DNA of 64,000 nt from Homoserinimonas sp. (GTDB lineage: Bacteria; Actinomycetota; Actinomycetes; Actinomycetales; Microbacteriaceae), in the NCBI GenBank assembly GCA_023957835.1, contig JAMLGP010000001.1, positions 365,575-429,574 of the forward strand. The letters run 5' to 3'. The translations under genes were made by a program, and so were the position numbers. Within the stretch, counting starts at the first letter, position 1; each line of letters opens with the position of its first letter. Shown one piece after another: positions 33,014-43,074 of this stretch. Below the pieces are notes generated by a model that saw only the letters and a program-made list of their open reading frames with translations, had not been told where the DNA came from and ran no database searches.

Positions 33014-36000
33014 TCAGGAGAAAGTGAGAGCTCGCTCGAGAATATCGGTCTGCTCGGCCGCGCTTCGCTTGCTCGAGCCGGTTGCCGGAGAGGCGGAAGC
33101 CGCTCGGCTGACCACTCTCACTTCGCGCTTTCCTGCGCGGAGCAATTCGAGGCAAATGAAGGGCCAGGCGCCCTGATTCTCTGGTTCGTCCTGCACCCAG
33201 ACGAGTTCGGCATCCGGGTACTGGCTGAGCGTTGAAACCAGCTCGCGAATCGGGAGGGGGTAGAACTGCTCGACCCGGACCAGGGCGATGTCGTTCTGCT
33301 GTCGCTTTTCCCTCTCGGCGAGCAGGTCGTAGTGCACCTTGCCGGAGTGAAGCAGAACTCGCTTCACTGAAGCTTTGTTTTCGATCGTGCTGTCATCGAT
33401 GATCGGCTCGAAGCGTCCGGAGGTGAAATCGGCCAGCTCGCTGGTTGCTCCGCGAAGCCTGAGCATTGCCTTCGGTGTGAAGACGATCAGCGGCCGCCGC
33501 GGTCTCGCGTAGGCCTGTCGCCTGAGCAAATGGAAGTAGGAGGCAGGGGTGGATGGCCTGGCCACGGTCATATTGTTTTCTGCACACAGCTGCAGGTAGC
33601 GCTCGATCCGCGCTGAGGAGTGGTCCGGTCCCTGGCCCTCGTAGCCGTGGGGCAGGAGCAGAACCACGCTGGATCGCTGCGACCACTTCTGCTCCGCACT
33701 CGAAACAAACTCGTCGACTATGGTCTGGGCGCCGTTTGCGAAGTCGCCAAACTGGGCTTCCCAAAGAACCAGAGCATCGGCGCGCTCCACTGAGTAGCCG
33801 TACTCGTAGCCCATCGCCGCATACTCGCTAAGCAGCGAGTCGTATGCCCAGAATCTCGCCTGATTCTCCGCCAGATTCGCGAGCGGAAGCCACTCCTGGC
33901 CGTTGGCGCGATCATGGATCACTGCATGGCGCTGAACAAAAGTACCTCGCCTGGTGTCCTGGCCAACCAGCCGAACCGGGGTCCCTTCAAGCAGCACTGA
34001 GCCCAGGGCCAGCAGCTCTGCATAGGCCCAGTCGATTCCGCCGCTTCTGCTCATTTCAACCCGCTTGTCGAGCAGGTTCTGAACCTTCTGGTGAACAGTG
34101 AAACCGGCAGGAGCATTGGCGTGTGCGTCGCCAATGGTAGTTATTACGCTCTCGTCTACTCCGGTCGATTCCGGCGCTTCCGTTGAGTCGTCCTGCTGCG
34201 AACCCGGCCGCTCCAGGTCTGAAACCGCGTTCGGATCCTGCACGATGATCGGCATCGATCCGGTTTGTGCAGCATGGGTCTCCTGGAATGCCCGCTCGAG
34301 TCGATCCTGGAAGTCCGCGTGAGCGGCGTCGTACTCTTCCTGCGTGATGTCGCCTCTGCCCACGAGCGCTTCCGCGTACAGAGTACGAACGCTGCGCTTG
34401 GCCTCGATGAGGTTGTACATGAGCGGCTGGGTCATCGAGGGGTCGTCTCCCTCGTTGTGGCCCCTTCTGCGGTAGCAGACAAGGTCGATCACGACGTCCT
34501 TGTGAAACTCCTGTCGGAATGCGAAGGCGAGCGCGGCAACTCTAAGCACCGCCTCGGGATCGTCGCCGTTCACGTGGAAGATCGGCGCCTGAATCGTCTT
34601 GGCCACGTCGGTTGCATAAACCGAAGTTCTGCCTTCTGAGGGCGGAGTCGTGAAGCCGACCTGATTGTTTACGACCAGGTGGATCGTTCCACCGACTCGG
34701 TATGCCCTCAACTGGGACATTTGAAGCAGCTCGACAACTACTCCCTGACCGGCCATTGCGGCATCCCCGTGAATGAGGATCGGCAGCACTCGGAAAGTCC
34801 CGATCGGCTTGCGGTCCTGCTTGGCGCGAACAATTCCAGAAAGCACGCTGTCCACCGCTTCGAGGTGAGATGGATTGGCCGCGAGGTAAACCGGAATCTT
34901 CTCCCCGCCTATGGCGGTGTAGGTTCCTTCGGTGCCGAGGTGGTATTTCACGTCGCCAGAGCCCTGGCTAGCCTTCGTATCCTGCGTTCCTTCGAACTCG
35001 CGGAAGATCTGACCGTAGGTCTTTCCAGCGATGTTGGTGAGTACGTTGAGCCGGCCCCTGTGCGCCATTCCGATTGCGACCTCGTCGAGGCCGGATTCTG
35101 CGGCGCCCTGAATCACCTCGTCGAGCAGTGAAATCATCGATTCTGCACCTTCGAGGCTGAATCTCTTTTGACCCACGTACTTGGTCTGCAGGAAGGTTTC
35201 GAACGCTTCTGCTTCGTTGAGCTTCGCAAGAACCCGCATTTGCTCATCGTGAGTCGGCTTCGTGTAAGGAGTCTCGACTCGATTCTGGATCCACTCGCGC
35301 TCTGCGGGATTCTGAATGTGCATGTATTCGATGCCGATCGTGCGGCAATAGGAATCTCTGAGGATTCCCAGAATGCTGCGCAGCTTGGCAGAGCGCTGAC
35401 CACCAAAGCCGCCGGTTACGAATTCCCTGTCCAGATCCCAGAAGCTCAGCCCGTGGCTGGAAATCTCAAGGTCCGGGTGAGTGCGCTGCTGATACTCGAG
35501 CGGATCGATGTCCGCCATGAGGTGACCGCGGACTCGGAAGGCATTGATGAGCTCCTGAACTCGCGCAGTCTTGTCAACCGAATCGGCGGTATCCACGTGG
35601 ATATCCGGAGCCCAGTGGATTGGATCGTAGGGAATTCGCAGGGCGGAGAAGATGTCCTCGTAGAAACTGCGCTCGCCGATCAGGAGTTCGTGGATCTTGC
35701 CGAGGAATTCGCCCGAGCCGGCGCCCTGAATCACGCGGTGGTCGTAGGTAGAGGTCAGGGTGATGGTCTTGCCGATTCCAAGATCTGCGAGAGTGGTGGG
35801 GGACATCCCCTGAAACTCGGCGGGGTACTCAAGCGCTCCAACTCCGATAATGCAGCACTGGCCCTTCATGAGCCTCGGCACGGAGTGCTCGGTTCCGATT
35901 CCTCCCGGGTTTGTGAGGGAAATGGTGGTCCCGGCAAAGTCATCCGCGGTCAATTGGTTCGATCTTGCCTTCGAAACCAGCGCCTCATATTCGGCCACAA

Positions 36001-36934
36001 ACTCGGCGAAGCTCATCGTGTCTGCGCGCTTGATACTCGGAACCAGCAGCGCCCTTGAACCGTCGGGCTTTGGGATGTCAATCGCGATCCCGAGGTTCAG
36101 GTGTGCCGGGGTGACGACTGAGGGCTTTCCGTCCACCTCTTCGTAGTAGACGTTCTGGCTCGGGAAGTCCTTAACGGCCTGGACCAGTGCCCAGCCGATG
36201 AGGTGGGTGAAGGAAACCTTTCCTCCTCGAGCGCGCTTGAGGTGGTTGTTGATGACGATCCGGTTGTCGATCAGAAGCTTGGCAGGGACTGTGCGAACAC
36301 TCGTAGCGGTCGGAACGGTGAGGCTCGCGTCCATATTGGTGGCAAGCGACTTGGCCATTCCCTTGAGGGACTGCACCGTGCGCTCAGGAACTGCAGCCTG
36401 AGCGGCATCCTCTGATGAAAGCGGATGCGCCTTCGGTGCGTCAGCCGGAATCGGCTGGTTCTTGGGTGCTCGCGAAGTGGTGCGTGCAATCGGCTGACCC
36501 GGAGTGCGAGCTGCCCTTTGCATATCAGCGTTGGGGGGAGTCTCGACTTCTGCTGCTGGCGCTTCGGCCGGGGCTGCGACTTCTGGCCGGGCTTCTGGTC
36601 GGGCTTCTGGCCGTGCTCCCAGTTCCGGAGTAGAGGTCTGCTCCGTGGCTGCGGGGCCCTGTGTTTCTGTCTCGGCTGAAGTCTCGACCGCGTTGTCAGC
36701 GGGAGCTTCCGGAACAGAAGAGTCGTGGCCCTGTTCCTCAGCAGCGGGCTGGGCTGCTGCTGCAGGGCTCGCGGTCTTTGCGGCGTGATACCTGTCGAGC
36801 ACTGGCCACCAGGCCTGATCTACAGAGTTACGATCAGCCAGAAAGCTCTCGTACATTTCTTCAACAAGCCACTCATTGGCTCCGAACTCACCGGCGTTTG
36901 CTTCTTCCGGCGATTCGCCGACCTGGGTTGACAA
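33014..36934 (-). CDS. kgd: Multifunctional 2-oxoglutarate dehydrogenase/decarboxylase (Kgd/OdhA type)
   Basis: A 1306-residue actinobacterial fusion of an E2-like succinyltransferase domain and the thiamine-dependent E1o. An N-terminal [16 protein letters not shown] segment (about 20-35) is typical. An Ala/Pro/Glu-rich linker with RPEA repeats follows (about 55-175). The acyltransferase domain (about 200-425) has [11 protein letters not shown], and E1 spans the rest, with [11 protein letters not shown] and [11 protein letters not shown] marking the cofactor region. The frame is open to a TTG at 37015; I prefer TTG 36934 because the family begins there, although no good Shine-Dalgarno sequence precedes it. 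It feeds succinyl-CoA or succinate semialdehyde into the TCA cycle. Confidence 0.95.
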   Translation of the reverse strand: MSTQVGESPEEANAGEFGANEWLVEEMYESFLADRNSVDQAWWPVLDRYHAAKTASPAAAAQPAAEEQGHDSSVPEAPADNAVETSAETETQGPAATEQTSTPELGARPEARPEARPEVAAPAEAPAAEVETPPNADMQRAARTPGQPIARTTSRAPKNQPIPADAPKAHPLSSEDAAQAAVPERTVQSLKGMAKSLATNMDASLTVPTATSVRTVPAKLLIDNRIVINNHLKRARGGKVSFTHLIGWALVQAVKDFPSQNVYYEEVDGKPSVVTPAHLNLGIAIDIPKPDGSRALLVPSIKRADTMSFAEFVAEYEALVSKARSNQLTADDFAGTTISLTNPGGIGTEHSVPRLMKGQCCIIGVGALEYPAEFQGMSPTTLADLGIGKTITLTSTYDHRVIQGAGSGEFLGKIHELLIGERSFYEDIFSALRIPYDPIHWAPDIHVDTADSVDKTARVQELINAFRVRGHLMADIDPLEYQQRTHPDLEISSHGLSFWDLDREFVTGGFGGQRSAKLRSILGILRDSYCRTIGIEYMHIQNPAEREWIQNRVETPYTKPTHDEQMRVLAKLNEAEAFETFLQTKYVGQKRFSLEGAESMISLLDEVIQGAAESGLDEVAIGMAHRGRLNVLTNIAGKTYGQIFREFEGTQDTKASQGSGDVKYHLGTEGTYTAIGGEKIPVYLAANPSHLEAVDSVLSGIVRAKQDRKPIGTFRVLPILIHGDAAMAGQGVVVELLQMSQLRAYRVGGTIHLVVNNQVGFTTPPSEGRTSVYATDVAKTIQAPIFHVNGDDPEAVLRVAALAFAFRQEFHKDVVIDLVCYRRRGHNEGDDPSMTQPLMYNLIEAKRSVRTLYAEALVGRGDITQEEYDAAHADFQDRLERAFQETHAAQTGSMPIIVQDPNAVSDLERPGSQQDDSTEAPESTGVDESVITTIGDAHANAPAGFTVHQKVQNLLDKRVEMSRSGGIDWAYAELLALGSVLLEGTPVRLVGQDTRRGTFVQRHAVIHDRANGQEWLPLANLAENQARFWAYDSLLSEYAAMGYEYGYSVERADALVLWEAQFGDFANGAQTIVDEFVSSAEQKWSQRSSVVLLLPHGYEGQGPDHSSARIERYLQLCAENNMTVARPSTPASYFHLLRRQAYARPRRPLIVFTPKAMLRLRGATSELADFTSGRFEPIIDDSTIENKASVKRVLLHSGKVHYDLLAEREKRQQNDIALVRVEQFYPLPIRELVSTLSQYPDAELVWVQDEPENQGAWPFICLELLRAGKREVRVVSRAASASPATGSSKRSAAEQTDILERALTFS

Positions 36935-37061
36935 GACTGACCGCCCACTCTCCTGTGTCTGCGTCCAACTTCTCGGTGCGAGGATGCGAACCCGAACTAA
37001 GTTTGCATCCCCCAAAGCCTAACGGGAATCATGCTGAGGAAATGATCAATTGTGTTGCGGC

Positions 37062-37067
37062 TACCCT
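37062..37067 (+). promoter_or_regulatory. Predicted -10 box (TACCCT) of leaderless guaB1
   Basis: TACCCT ends six bases before the ATG at 37074. There is no Shine-Dalgarno sequence. Confidence 0.5.
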
Positions 37068-37073
37068 GAATTT

Positions 37074-38513
37074 ATGAAGTTCCACGGTGCGCAGCCGCAA
37101 TTCGATCTCACCTACTCTGACGTATTTCTAATTCCGAGTCGGTCTGAAATCTCAAGCAGGCTTGATGTTTCTCTTGAGACGGATGACGGAACCGGTGCGA
37201 CCATTCCGCTCGTTTCTGCAAACATGAATTCGGTCACCGGTCAGCGTCTGGCGGCCGCGATGGCGAAGCGTGGAGGGCTGGGGGTGCTACCGCAGGACTT
37301 GAGCCTGCAGGACCTCGATGCAGCCATTCGCTGGGTCAAGGAGCAGGATCCGGTATTCGATTCCGCCCTTGAACTGCCGTCCGATGCAACCGTTGCGCAG
37401 GCCCGGGGCAAAGTCCCGGCTTCGAGCGATCACGGGATAGTCGTCAAGTCTGCCGGTGGCGACTTGCTTGGCTGTTTCGAGGCTTCGGTTCTGGCTTCAG
37501 CCTCACCTGGTGACCAGCTGGCGGACTTGATTTCTGACGAGTTCCCTTCGATAGATGCCGAAGACGGGGGAGAACCCAGGCGAGCCTTCGATCTGCTTGT
37601 CGAGGCCGGAAAGAACTTTGCCCCGGTCGTGCGGCACGGCTCAGTGATTGGAACCATTAGCCGGAAAGGCGCACTGCGGGCCACCATCTACAAGCCGAAC
37701 CTTGATTCAGAAGGGAGGCTCAAAGTAGCCGCGGCGATTGGAATCAGCGGAGACGTGCAGGGGAAAGCCAGAGCGCTCGCGGACGCCGGGGTGGACGTGC
37801 TGGTACTGGATACTGCCCACGGCGACCAGAAGGCGATGCTTGGGGCTGTTGCGGCAGTCTCGGATCTCGACTTGAAGCTGCCTCTCGTGGCAGGGAATGT
37901 GGTTACCGCTTCAGCAGTCAAGGATCTGTTCAAGGCGGGCGCGACGATCATCAAGGTCGGAGTGGGTCCCGGTGCAATGTGCACGACCCGAATGATGACA
38001 GCGGTCGGCAGGCCGCAGTTTTCGGCGGTGATTGAGACTGCGGAGGCAGCCAGAGATCTGGGTGCAGCGGTGTGGGCAGATGGGGGAGTCCGATATCCGA
38101 GGGATGTCGCGCTGGCTCTTGCCGCCGGAGCCTCCTCTGTGATGATCGGATCCTGGTTTGCCGGAACTATCGAATCTCCAGGGAGCCTAAGCAGTGACGA
38201 GAGCGGCAGGGTATTCAAAGAAAGCTGGGGAATGGCATCTACCAAGGCGGTCCAGAGCAGGTTTGGTCGGCTGAATGCCTTTGATCTTGCGCGCAAGACT
38301 CTTTTTGCAGAGGGAATTTCGTCTTCGAGGATCTACCTTGATCCGCTTCGGCCTTCGGTTGAAGATCTGATCGACATGATCACTTCAGGAGTCCGATCTT
38401 CTCTCAGCTACGCCGGTGCAAAAGATCTCAAGACGTTCAGAGACCGTGCTGTAGTGGGAATCCAGTCGGCGGCCGGTTACGAGGAAGGCAAAGCGCTTCC
38501 GGTCAGTTGGTGA
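37074..38513 (+). CDS. guaB1: GuaB1-type GMP reductase (IMP dehydrogenase-related)
   Basis: A 479-residue member of the IMPDH/GMPR superfamily. Mycobacterial GuaB1 has been shown to act as a GMP reductase. The catalytic loop GVGPGAMCTTRMMTAVGRPQ at 296-315 holds Cys303. A CBS-pair region (about 95-205) interrupts the barrel, as in this group. The open frame extends to 37050, but the ATG at 37074 fits the family and the TACCCT box. It is divergent from kgd. IMP dehydrogenase activity is the alternative but less likely reading. Confidence 0.9.
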   Translation: MKFHGAQPQFDLTYSDVFLIPSRSEISSRLDVSLETDDGTGATIPLVSANMNSVTGQRLAAAMAKRGGLGVLPQDLSLQDLDAAIRWVKEQDPVFDSALELPSDATVAQARGKVPASSDHGIVVKSAGGDLLGCFEASVLASASPGDQLADLISDEFPSIDAEDGGEPRRAFDLLVEAGKNFAPVVRHGSVIGTISRKGALRATIYKPNLDSEGRLKVAAAIGISGDVQGKARALADAGVDVLVLDTAHGDQKAMLGAVAAVSDLDLKLPLVAGNVVTASAVKDLFKAGATIIKVGVGPGAMCTTRMMTAVGRPQFSAVIETAEAARDLGAAVWADGGVRYPRDVALALAAGASSVMIGSWFAGTIESPGSLSSDESGRVFKESWGMASTKAVQSRFGRLNAFDLARKTLFAEGISSSRIYLDPLRPSVEDLIDMITSGVRSSLSYAGAKDLKTFRDRAVVGIQSAAGYEEGKALPVSW

Positions 38514-38533
38514 ATGCCAACACCGGGTTGAAT

Positions 38534-38539
38534 ATAATC
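38534..38539 (+). promoter_or_regulatory. Consensus -10 box (TATAAT) ahead of the CNNM genes
   Basis: A perfect TATAAT lies 49 bases before the GTG at 38589. A -35-like TTGGTG lies 20 bases upstream, which is wider than usual. Confidence 0.45.
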
Positions 38540-38588
38540 GATTGGATAATGGACGACCCTCCGCCTGGACGCCCAATAGGCAGCCACC

Positions 38589-39902
38589 GTGCATGAGTTG
38601 ATCATGCTCGGGCTGGGAATCCTGCTCACGATTGCTACCGGCCTTTTCGTAGCCTCAGAGTTTTCTCTGGTCAACCTTGACCGCGCAGAGCTCGAAGCTC
38701 GACAAAACAGAGGCGAACGAAGGCTCGGGATCACAATTCGGGCGCTTCGCCACACTTCTACTCATCTCTCCAGCGCGCAGCTCGGAATCACTCTGACCAC
38801 TCTGCTTGCCGGTTTTGCGCTGGAACCGGCAATCGCGAGTTACATTCGCCCCTGGCTGGTTGAACCGAACTGGCCCGAGCCGATCGTTGCCTTCCTTCCA
38901 AGCTTCCTTGCCGTAGCTCTAGCCACCTTGCTTTCGATGATCGTCGGCGAGCTGGTCCCAAAGAACTTTGCCCTGGCCCTGCCGCTCAGGGTTGCAAAGA
39001 TCGTCCTGCCGTTCCAGGTGGCCTTCACCGCTGTTTTCAGACCGGCTGTTGCAATACTCAACGGGACTGCAAACGCGATACTTCGAAGCCTTGGCGTTGA
39101 ACCGAAGGAGGAGCTTTCCTCGGCCAGAACAGCCGAAGAGCTCCGGTCTCTCGTGCAGAGATCTGCACGGGAGGGAAGTCTCGATCACGACACTGCGACC
39201 CTCCTCTCCAGGACTCTTCAGTTCAATGAGCACCTGGCCACGGATGTAATGACTCCCAGGCCGAAGGTGGTGAGCATCCCGAAGAGTGCCCCCGCCCAGC
39301 AGGTAATCGAGTTGTCTCGAAACACGGGCTACTCGAGGTTCCCGGTCGTCGACGACGGGATAGACGATGTCGTGGGATTGGTTCATTTGAAGCAGGCCGT
39401 CGCTGTTCCGCTGGATCGCAGGCAGGATGTCCCGGTTTCTGCTCTGGCCACTCAACCGCTCAAAGTACCTGAGACCATGCGACTGGACACCCTTCTTGGG
39501 GAAGTCAAAGGCAGGGGTTATCAGCTCGCGATCGTTATCGATGAATACGGGGGAACCGCAGGGGTCGTGACCCTTGAGGATCTGGTAGAGGAGCTCGTTG
39601 GTGAGGTATCTGATGAGCACGATCGTTCAAGAGCGGGGATCGTTAAGTCCAGAGACTGGCTGACTTTCCCCGGGATGCTTCGCCCGGACGAGCTACTGGA
39701 CCGGATAGGGGTCTCTGTGCCTGAGGACGGACCATATGAAACGGTCGCGGGGTTCATCATGAGCGAACTCGGCCGGCTGCCGAAAGTTGGGGACGAAGTT
39801 TCGATCAATGCCGGTTCGTTCAGAGTTGAACGAATGGATGGGCGTCGAGTTGATCGGATTCGGTTCACCCCCGCCGCTTCGCAGGAGGAGGCCGAGGAAT
39901 GA
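38589..39902 (+). CDS. CNNM/HlyC-CorC-family membrane protein (first of two)
   Basis: A 437-residue protein with a DUF21 membrane domain (about 1-190, with SEFSLVNLDRAELE near 19-32), a CBS pair (about 215-335) and a CorC/HlyC C-terminal domain (about 345-430). Some members export magnesium or confer cobalt resistance; the old name hemolysin is misleading. Either GTG 38589 or ATG 38604 could be the start. Its stop overlaps the next gene by four bases, so the paralogous pair is translated together and may form a heteromer. Confidence 0.9.
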   Translation: MHELIMLGLGILLTIATGLFVASEFSLVNLDRAELEARQNRGERRLGITIRALRHTSTHLSSAQLGITLTTLLAGFALEPAIASYIRPWLVEPNWPEPIVAFLPSFLAVALATLLSMIVGELVPKNFALALPLRVAKIVLPFQVAFTAVFRPAVAILNGTANAILRSLGVEPKEELSSARTAEELRSLVQRSAREGSLDHDTATLLSRTLQFNEHLATDVMTPRPKVVSIPKSAPAQQVIELSRNTGYSRFPVVDDGIDDVVGLVHLKQAVAVPLDRRQDVPVSALATQPLKVPETMRLDTLLGEVKGRGYQLAIVIDEYGGTAGVVTLEDLVEELVGEVSDEHDRSRAGIVKSRDWLTFPGMLRPDELLDRIGVSVPEDGPYETVAGFIMSELGRLPKVGDEVSINAGSFRVERMDGRRVDRIRFTPAASQEEAEE

Positions 39903-40942
39903 ACGACTGGTGGGGACTGGCCTGGCTTGTAGTGCTGTTGCTGCTCAACGCCTTCTTCGTAGCCGCAGAGTTTTCGGTAATCTCAGCGCGGCGATCGCAA
40001 ATTGAACCGAAGGCTCAGGCCGGAAGCTCGGCGGCCCGAGTGGCCCTGCGTGCAATGGAGAATACGACCCTGATGCTTGCGACGAGCCAGCTTGGGATCA
40101 CGGTGTGTTCCCTGTTGATCCTCGGGGTTTCCGAACCGGCGATCCACCATTTGCTCCAGAGCCCGCTAACACTCACCGGCTGGTCGGAATCGGTAATCGA
40201 CGTGATCTCATTTGCCATCGCTCTGATTCTCGTATCGTTCCTGCACGTCGTAATCGGGGAGATGGTTCCCAAGAACCTTTCGTTTTCCACCTCGGATCGG
40301 GCGGTGCTGATTCTCGCCAGGCCACTGGTTGGAATTTCAATCCTGTTCCACCCGATAATCGTTGCTCTCAACGCGATCGCGAACGGCACGCTGAGGTTAT
40401 TTGGAGTAACTCCGAAATCCGAAGCCAATAGCGCATTCACCATTCAGGAAGTCGCAACCATAGTTGCCACGTCCCGCCACGAAGGGGTGCTAAGGGATGA
40501 TCGAGACGCACTGACGGCGGCTTTTGAGTTCACCGAAAAGCAAGTCAGAGACGTTGAAGTAGGAATGGAAAAGCTCGTAAGCCTGCACGTTGGGGCGACT
40601 CCTTCCGATGTCGAGCACGCTGTCAGCCAGCACGGGTTCTCCAGATATCCAATTGTTGACGAAGGTGAGCTGGTTGGCTACCTGCACATGAAGGACGTGC
40701 TTGACCTGGAGGAAGAAGAAGACTTCTTGAAGCCGGTGCCTGCAAAGAGAATCAGAAAGCTCATCCGGGTTTCTCAGGAAACGGAGCTTGAGGATGCTCT
40801 CGCCGCAATGCGGCGCAACGGAGAGCACCTTGCCCAGGTATCAAGCCAGAACGGGCTCACCATCGGAGTGCTCTTCCTCGAAGACATAATCGAAGAACTG
40901 GTCGGAGAAGTCCAGGACGCCACAAGGCGTTCAAAACCTTAG
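39899..40942 (+). CDS. CNNM/HlyC-CorC-family membrane protein (second of two)
   Basis: A 347-residue paralogue of the upstream gene with DUF21 (about 1-190, AEFSVISARRSQIE near 21-34) and a CBS pair (about 205-340), ending with FLEDIIEELVGEVQD. It lacks the CorC/HlyC C-terminal domain present in its partner, so the two are not redundant. Such tandem long-plus-short pairs recur in actinobacteria. Ten bases separate it from nnrD. Confidence 0.9.
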   Translation: MNDWWGLAWLVVLLLLNAFFVAAEFSVISARRSQIEPKAQAGSSAARVALRAMENTTLMLATSQLGITVCSLLILGVSEPAIHHLLQSPLTLTGWSESVIDVISFAIALILVSFLHVVIGEMVPKNLSFSTSDRAVLILARPLVGISILFHPIIVALNAIANGTLRLFGVTPKSEANSAFTIQEVATIVATSRHEGVLRDDRDALTAAFEFTEKQVRDVEVGMEKLVSLHVGATPSDVEHAVSQHGFSRYPIVDEGELVGYLHMKDVLDLEEEEDFLKPVPAKRIRKLIRVSQETELEDALAAMRRNGEHLAQVSSQNGLTIGVLFLEDIIEELVGEVQDATRRSKP

Positions 40943-40952
40943 GGGTCGAAAA

Positions 40953-41777
40953 ATGTCAGGCGAGTTTCAGGAGTGGCAGTCAGAAGACGCCGCACTCTGG
41001 ATCGCCTTACCAAAAGACTGGGATGATAAGTACTCCCACGGAGTACTCGGAGTCATAACCGGGTCGGAAGACTATCCCGGGGCAGCCGTAATCGGGGTTG
41101 ACGCGGCGCTCCACACCGGAGTTGGCATGTTGCGCTATCTGGGCAGTCAGTCGGTGTCAAAGCTGGTGCTCGAAAGACGGCCGGAAGCGGTAACAGTCGA
41201 TGGCAAGGTGCAGGCATGGCTGATCGGATCAGGAATGGCAGATTTCGGGGAAGACTCGCTGACCGCAGCCAGAGTTCAAACCGCACTTGAATCAGGACTA
41301 CCGGCGGTACTGGATGCAGCCGCTCTGCCGGTGGCCCGAGATTGCACTGGCCCCGCCGTGCTCACCCCGCACGAGGGCGAGCTCGCAAAATTGCTTGGGA
41401 AAGATCGAGCCGAACTGCGACTCGACCCGGGAGAATGGGCGGTGCGGGCCGCCAGCACTTTCGAGTCGACGGTCGTGCTAAAAGGACACACAACCTGGAT
41501 CTCCGGTCCCGGAGGGGACTTCAAGGTAACCGCTCCAACTACCTGGCTGGCCACGGCAGGAGCGGGGGATGCTTTGGCAGGGATCATGGGAGCGCTCATC
41601 GCTACCCACTCGGTCGAATCGGAGTCCATCGAATCGAAGCTCGCAGCACTTGCGGCAACGGCAGTGCTGATTCACGGCAGAGCGGCCGTTCTCGCTGGTC
41701 GAGGGGGCCCCTTTACGATCCTGGACCTGAATCAGGCGATCCCCTGCGCAATTCGGGAAATCCTCGGTCTGAATTGA
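40953..41777 (+). CDS. nnrD: ADP-dependent (S)-NAD(P)H-hydrate dehydratase
   Basis: Repairs hydrated NADH and NADPH using ADP. The 274-residue ribokinase-like domain has KYSHGVLGVITGSEDYPGAA near 26-45, TPHEGE at 138-143 and GAGDALAG at 203-210 with the catalytic Asp. The epimerase domain fused to it in many bacteria is absent here, so that partner must be encoded elsewhere or be dispensable. It is in tandem with the two CNNM genes. Confidence 0.92.
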   Translation: MSGEFQEWQSEDAALWIALPKDWDDKYSHGVLGVITGSEDYPGAAVIGVDAALHTGVGMLRYLGSQSVSKLVLERRPEAVTVDGKVQAWLIGSGMADFGEDSLTAARVQTALESGLPAVLDAAALPVARDCTGPAVLTPHEGELAKLLGKDRAELRLDPGEWAVRAASTFESTVVLKGHTTWISGPGGDFKVTAPTTWLATAGAGDALAGIMGALIATHSVESESIESKLAALAATAVLIHGRAAVLAGRGGPFTILDLNQAIPCAIREILGLN

Positions 41778-41808
41778 GGGAGTTTGAGCCCCACTACGCT
41801 GGAGGGCG

Positions 41809-43074
41809 ATGCGTTCTATAGGCAGGAATCCCATCGCCCTCTGGCTGGCCTTTCTGCTTGCGCATTTGTGGATCGGCTGGCTCAATTTGCACGCGCCGGG
41901 CCTGCCTCTGGGGGATGTCTCAATCGTTTACAAGTTCTGGGTCGATCAAATCGCCGAGCATGGCTTTTGGGTAGGCATTCAAAGCTCCTGGGTGTACCCG
42001 ATCCTGGCGATCTTCCCAATGCTCGCTGCGGCGGCTCTTGGTCCCGACTGGTATTCGAGCGTCTGGCTTAGCATGATCCTGCTTCTGGATCTTGGTGCCT
42101 TCGCGGTGCTCATCGGATTTGGCCGAAGAGCAAAGCGGGCAACCGCCGCCTGGTGGTGGATTGGGTTCATGGTGCTGCTGGGGCCGATCGCCATGGGTAG
42201 GATCGACGCAGTGACCGTTGCGGTCGCAGTCATGGGAGTCAGCCTGATAGCGGCTCGACCCTGGCTTGCGACTTTGCTTTTGACCATCGCAACCTGGATC
42301 AAAGTCTGGCCGGTAGCTCTGGTCACTGCGATCCTCGTGTCTATTAAGGGCAGGCTAAATACTCTGGCGATTGCCGTCGGCTTCAGTCTCGCCGTGCTCG
42401 TAGTTGCACTTTCCTTCGGAGCGGGATCAAACGTCTTCAGTTTCATTTCCCAGCAGACCAACCGCGGGCTTCAGGTCGAGGCCCCGATAAGTACGTTCTG
42501 GATGTGGCGAGCGTTTTCAGGTGCAGCAGGAAACTACGTATATTACGACAATGAAATCCTGACCTGGCAGGTCACCGGAGACGGGGTTGGCCTCGTAGGT
42601 TCGCTCATGACACCGCTAATGCTTCTCGCTGTGATCGCGGTGATCTTGCTTGCAGTTATCGCATTGCGCCACGGCGGCCGACCAGAGCATGTGCTTGCGG
42701 TCCTCTCCCTCGCATTGGCCTGCTGCCTCCTCGCATTCAATAAAGTGGGCTCTCCACAATTCGTGTCCTGGCTGGCAGTGCCGATAATTCTCGGACTCTC
42801 GACGCGAAATGATGAAGACCGGGGGTGGTTCACGGTTCCAGCGGCAATTTCTGCCGCCATTGCCGCCCTGACTCAGCTCTTCTATCCGTATTGGTACGGT
42901 TCGCTGCTGTCACTCAACCCGCTCATGCTGGGAGTTCTTACCCTCCGGAACGGGCTTTATCTGGTTTTGCTGGGTTGGGCGATCCACGAACTGGTCAACC
43001 TGAGGCAGGATTCAGAACTTGCCGGCTTCTTCGACCTGGAGGAGGATCCCGTCCTGGATCGCACGCTTTCTTAA
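41809..43074 (+). CDS. GT-C-like multi-pass membrane protein
   Basis: A 421-residue protein with about eleven hydrophobic segments. The layout, with a long first extracytoplasmic loop (GDVSIVYKFWVDQIAEHG), aromatic-rich loops and IATWIKVWP near 160-170, resembles the polyprenol-phosphate sugar-using mannosyltransferases of actinobacteria (GT87/DUF2029 style). No catalytic residues can be fixed with certainty, so this is a tentative call. GGAGG lies three bases before the ATG, and TACGCT eight bases before. Its 3' end overlaps the convergent response-regulator gene by 63 bases. Confidence 0.75.
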   Translation: MRSIGRNPIALWLAFLLAHLWIGWLNLHAPGLPLGDVSIVYKFWVDQIAEHGFWVGIQSSWVYPILAIFPMLAAAALGPDWYSSVWLSMILLLDLGAFAVLIGFGRRAKRATAAWWWIGFMVLLGPIAMGRIDAVTVAVAVMGVSLIAARPWLATLLLTIATWIKVWPVALVTAILVSIKGRLNTLAIAVGFSLAVLVVALSFGAGSNVFSFISQQTNRGLQVEAPISTFWMWRAFSGAAGNYVYYDNEILTWQVTGDGVGLVGSLMTPLMLLAVIAVILLAVIALRHGGRPEHVLAVLSLALACCLLAFNKVGSPQFVSWLAVPIILGLSTRNDEDRGWFTVPAAISAAIAALTQLFYPYWYGSLLSLNPLMLGVLTLRNGLYLVLLGWAIHELVNLRQDSELAGFFDLEEDPVLDRTLS

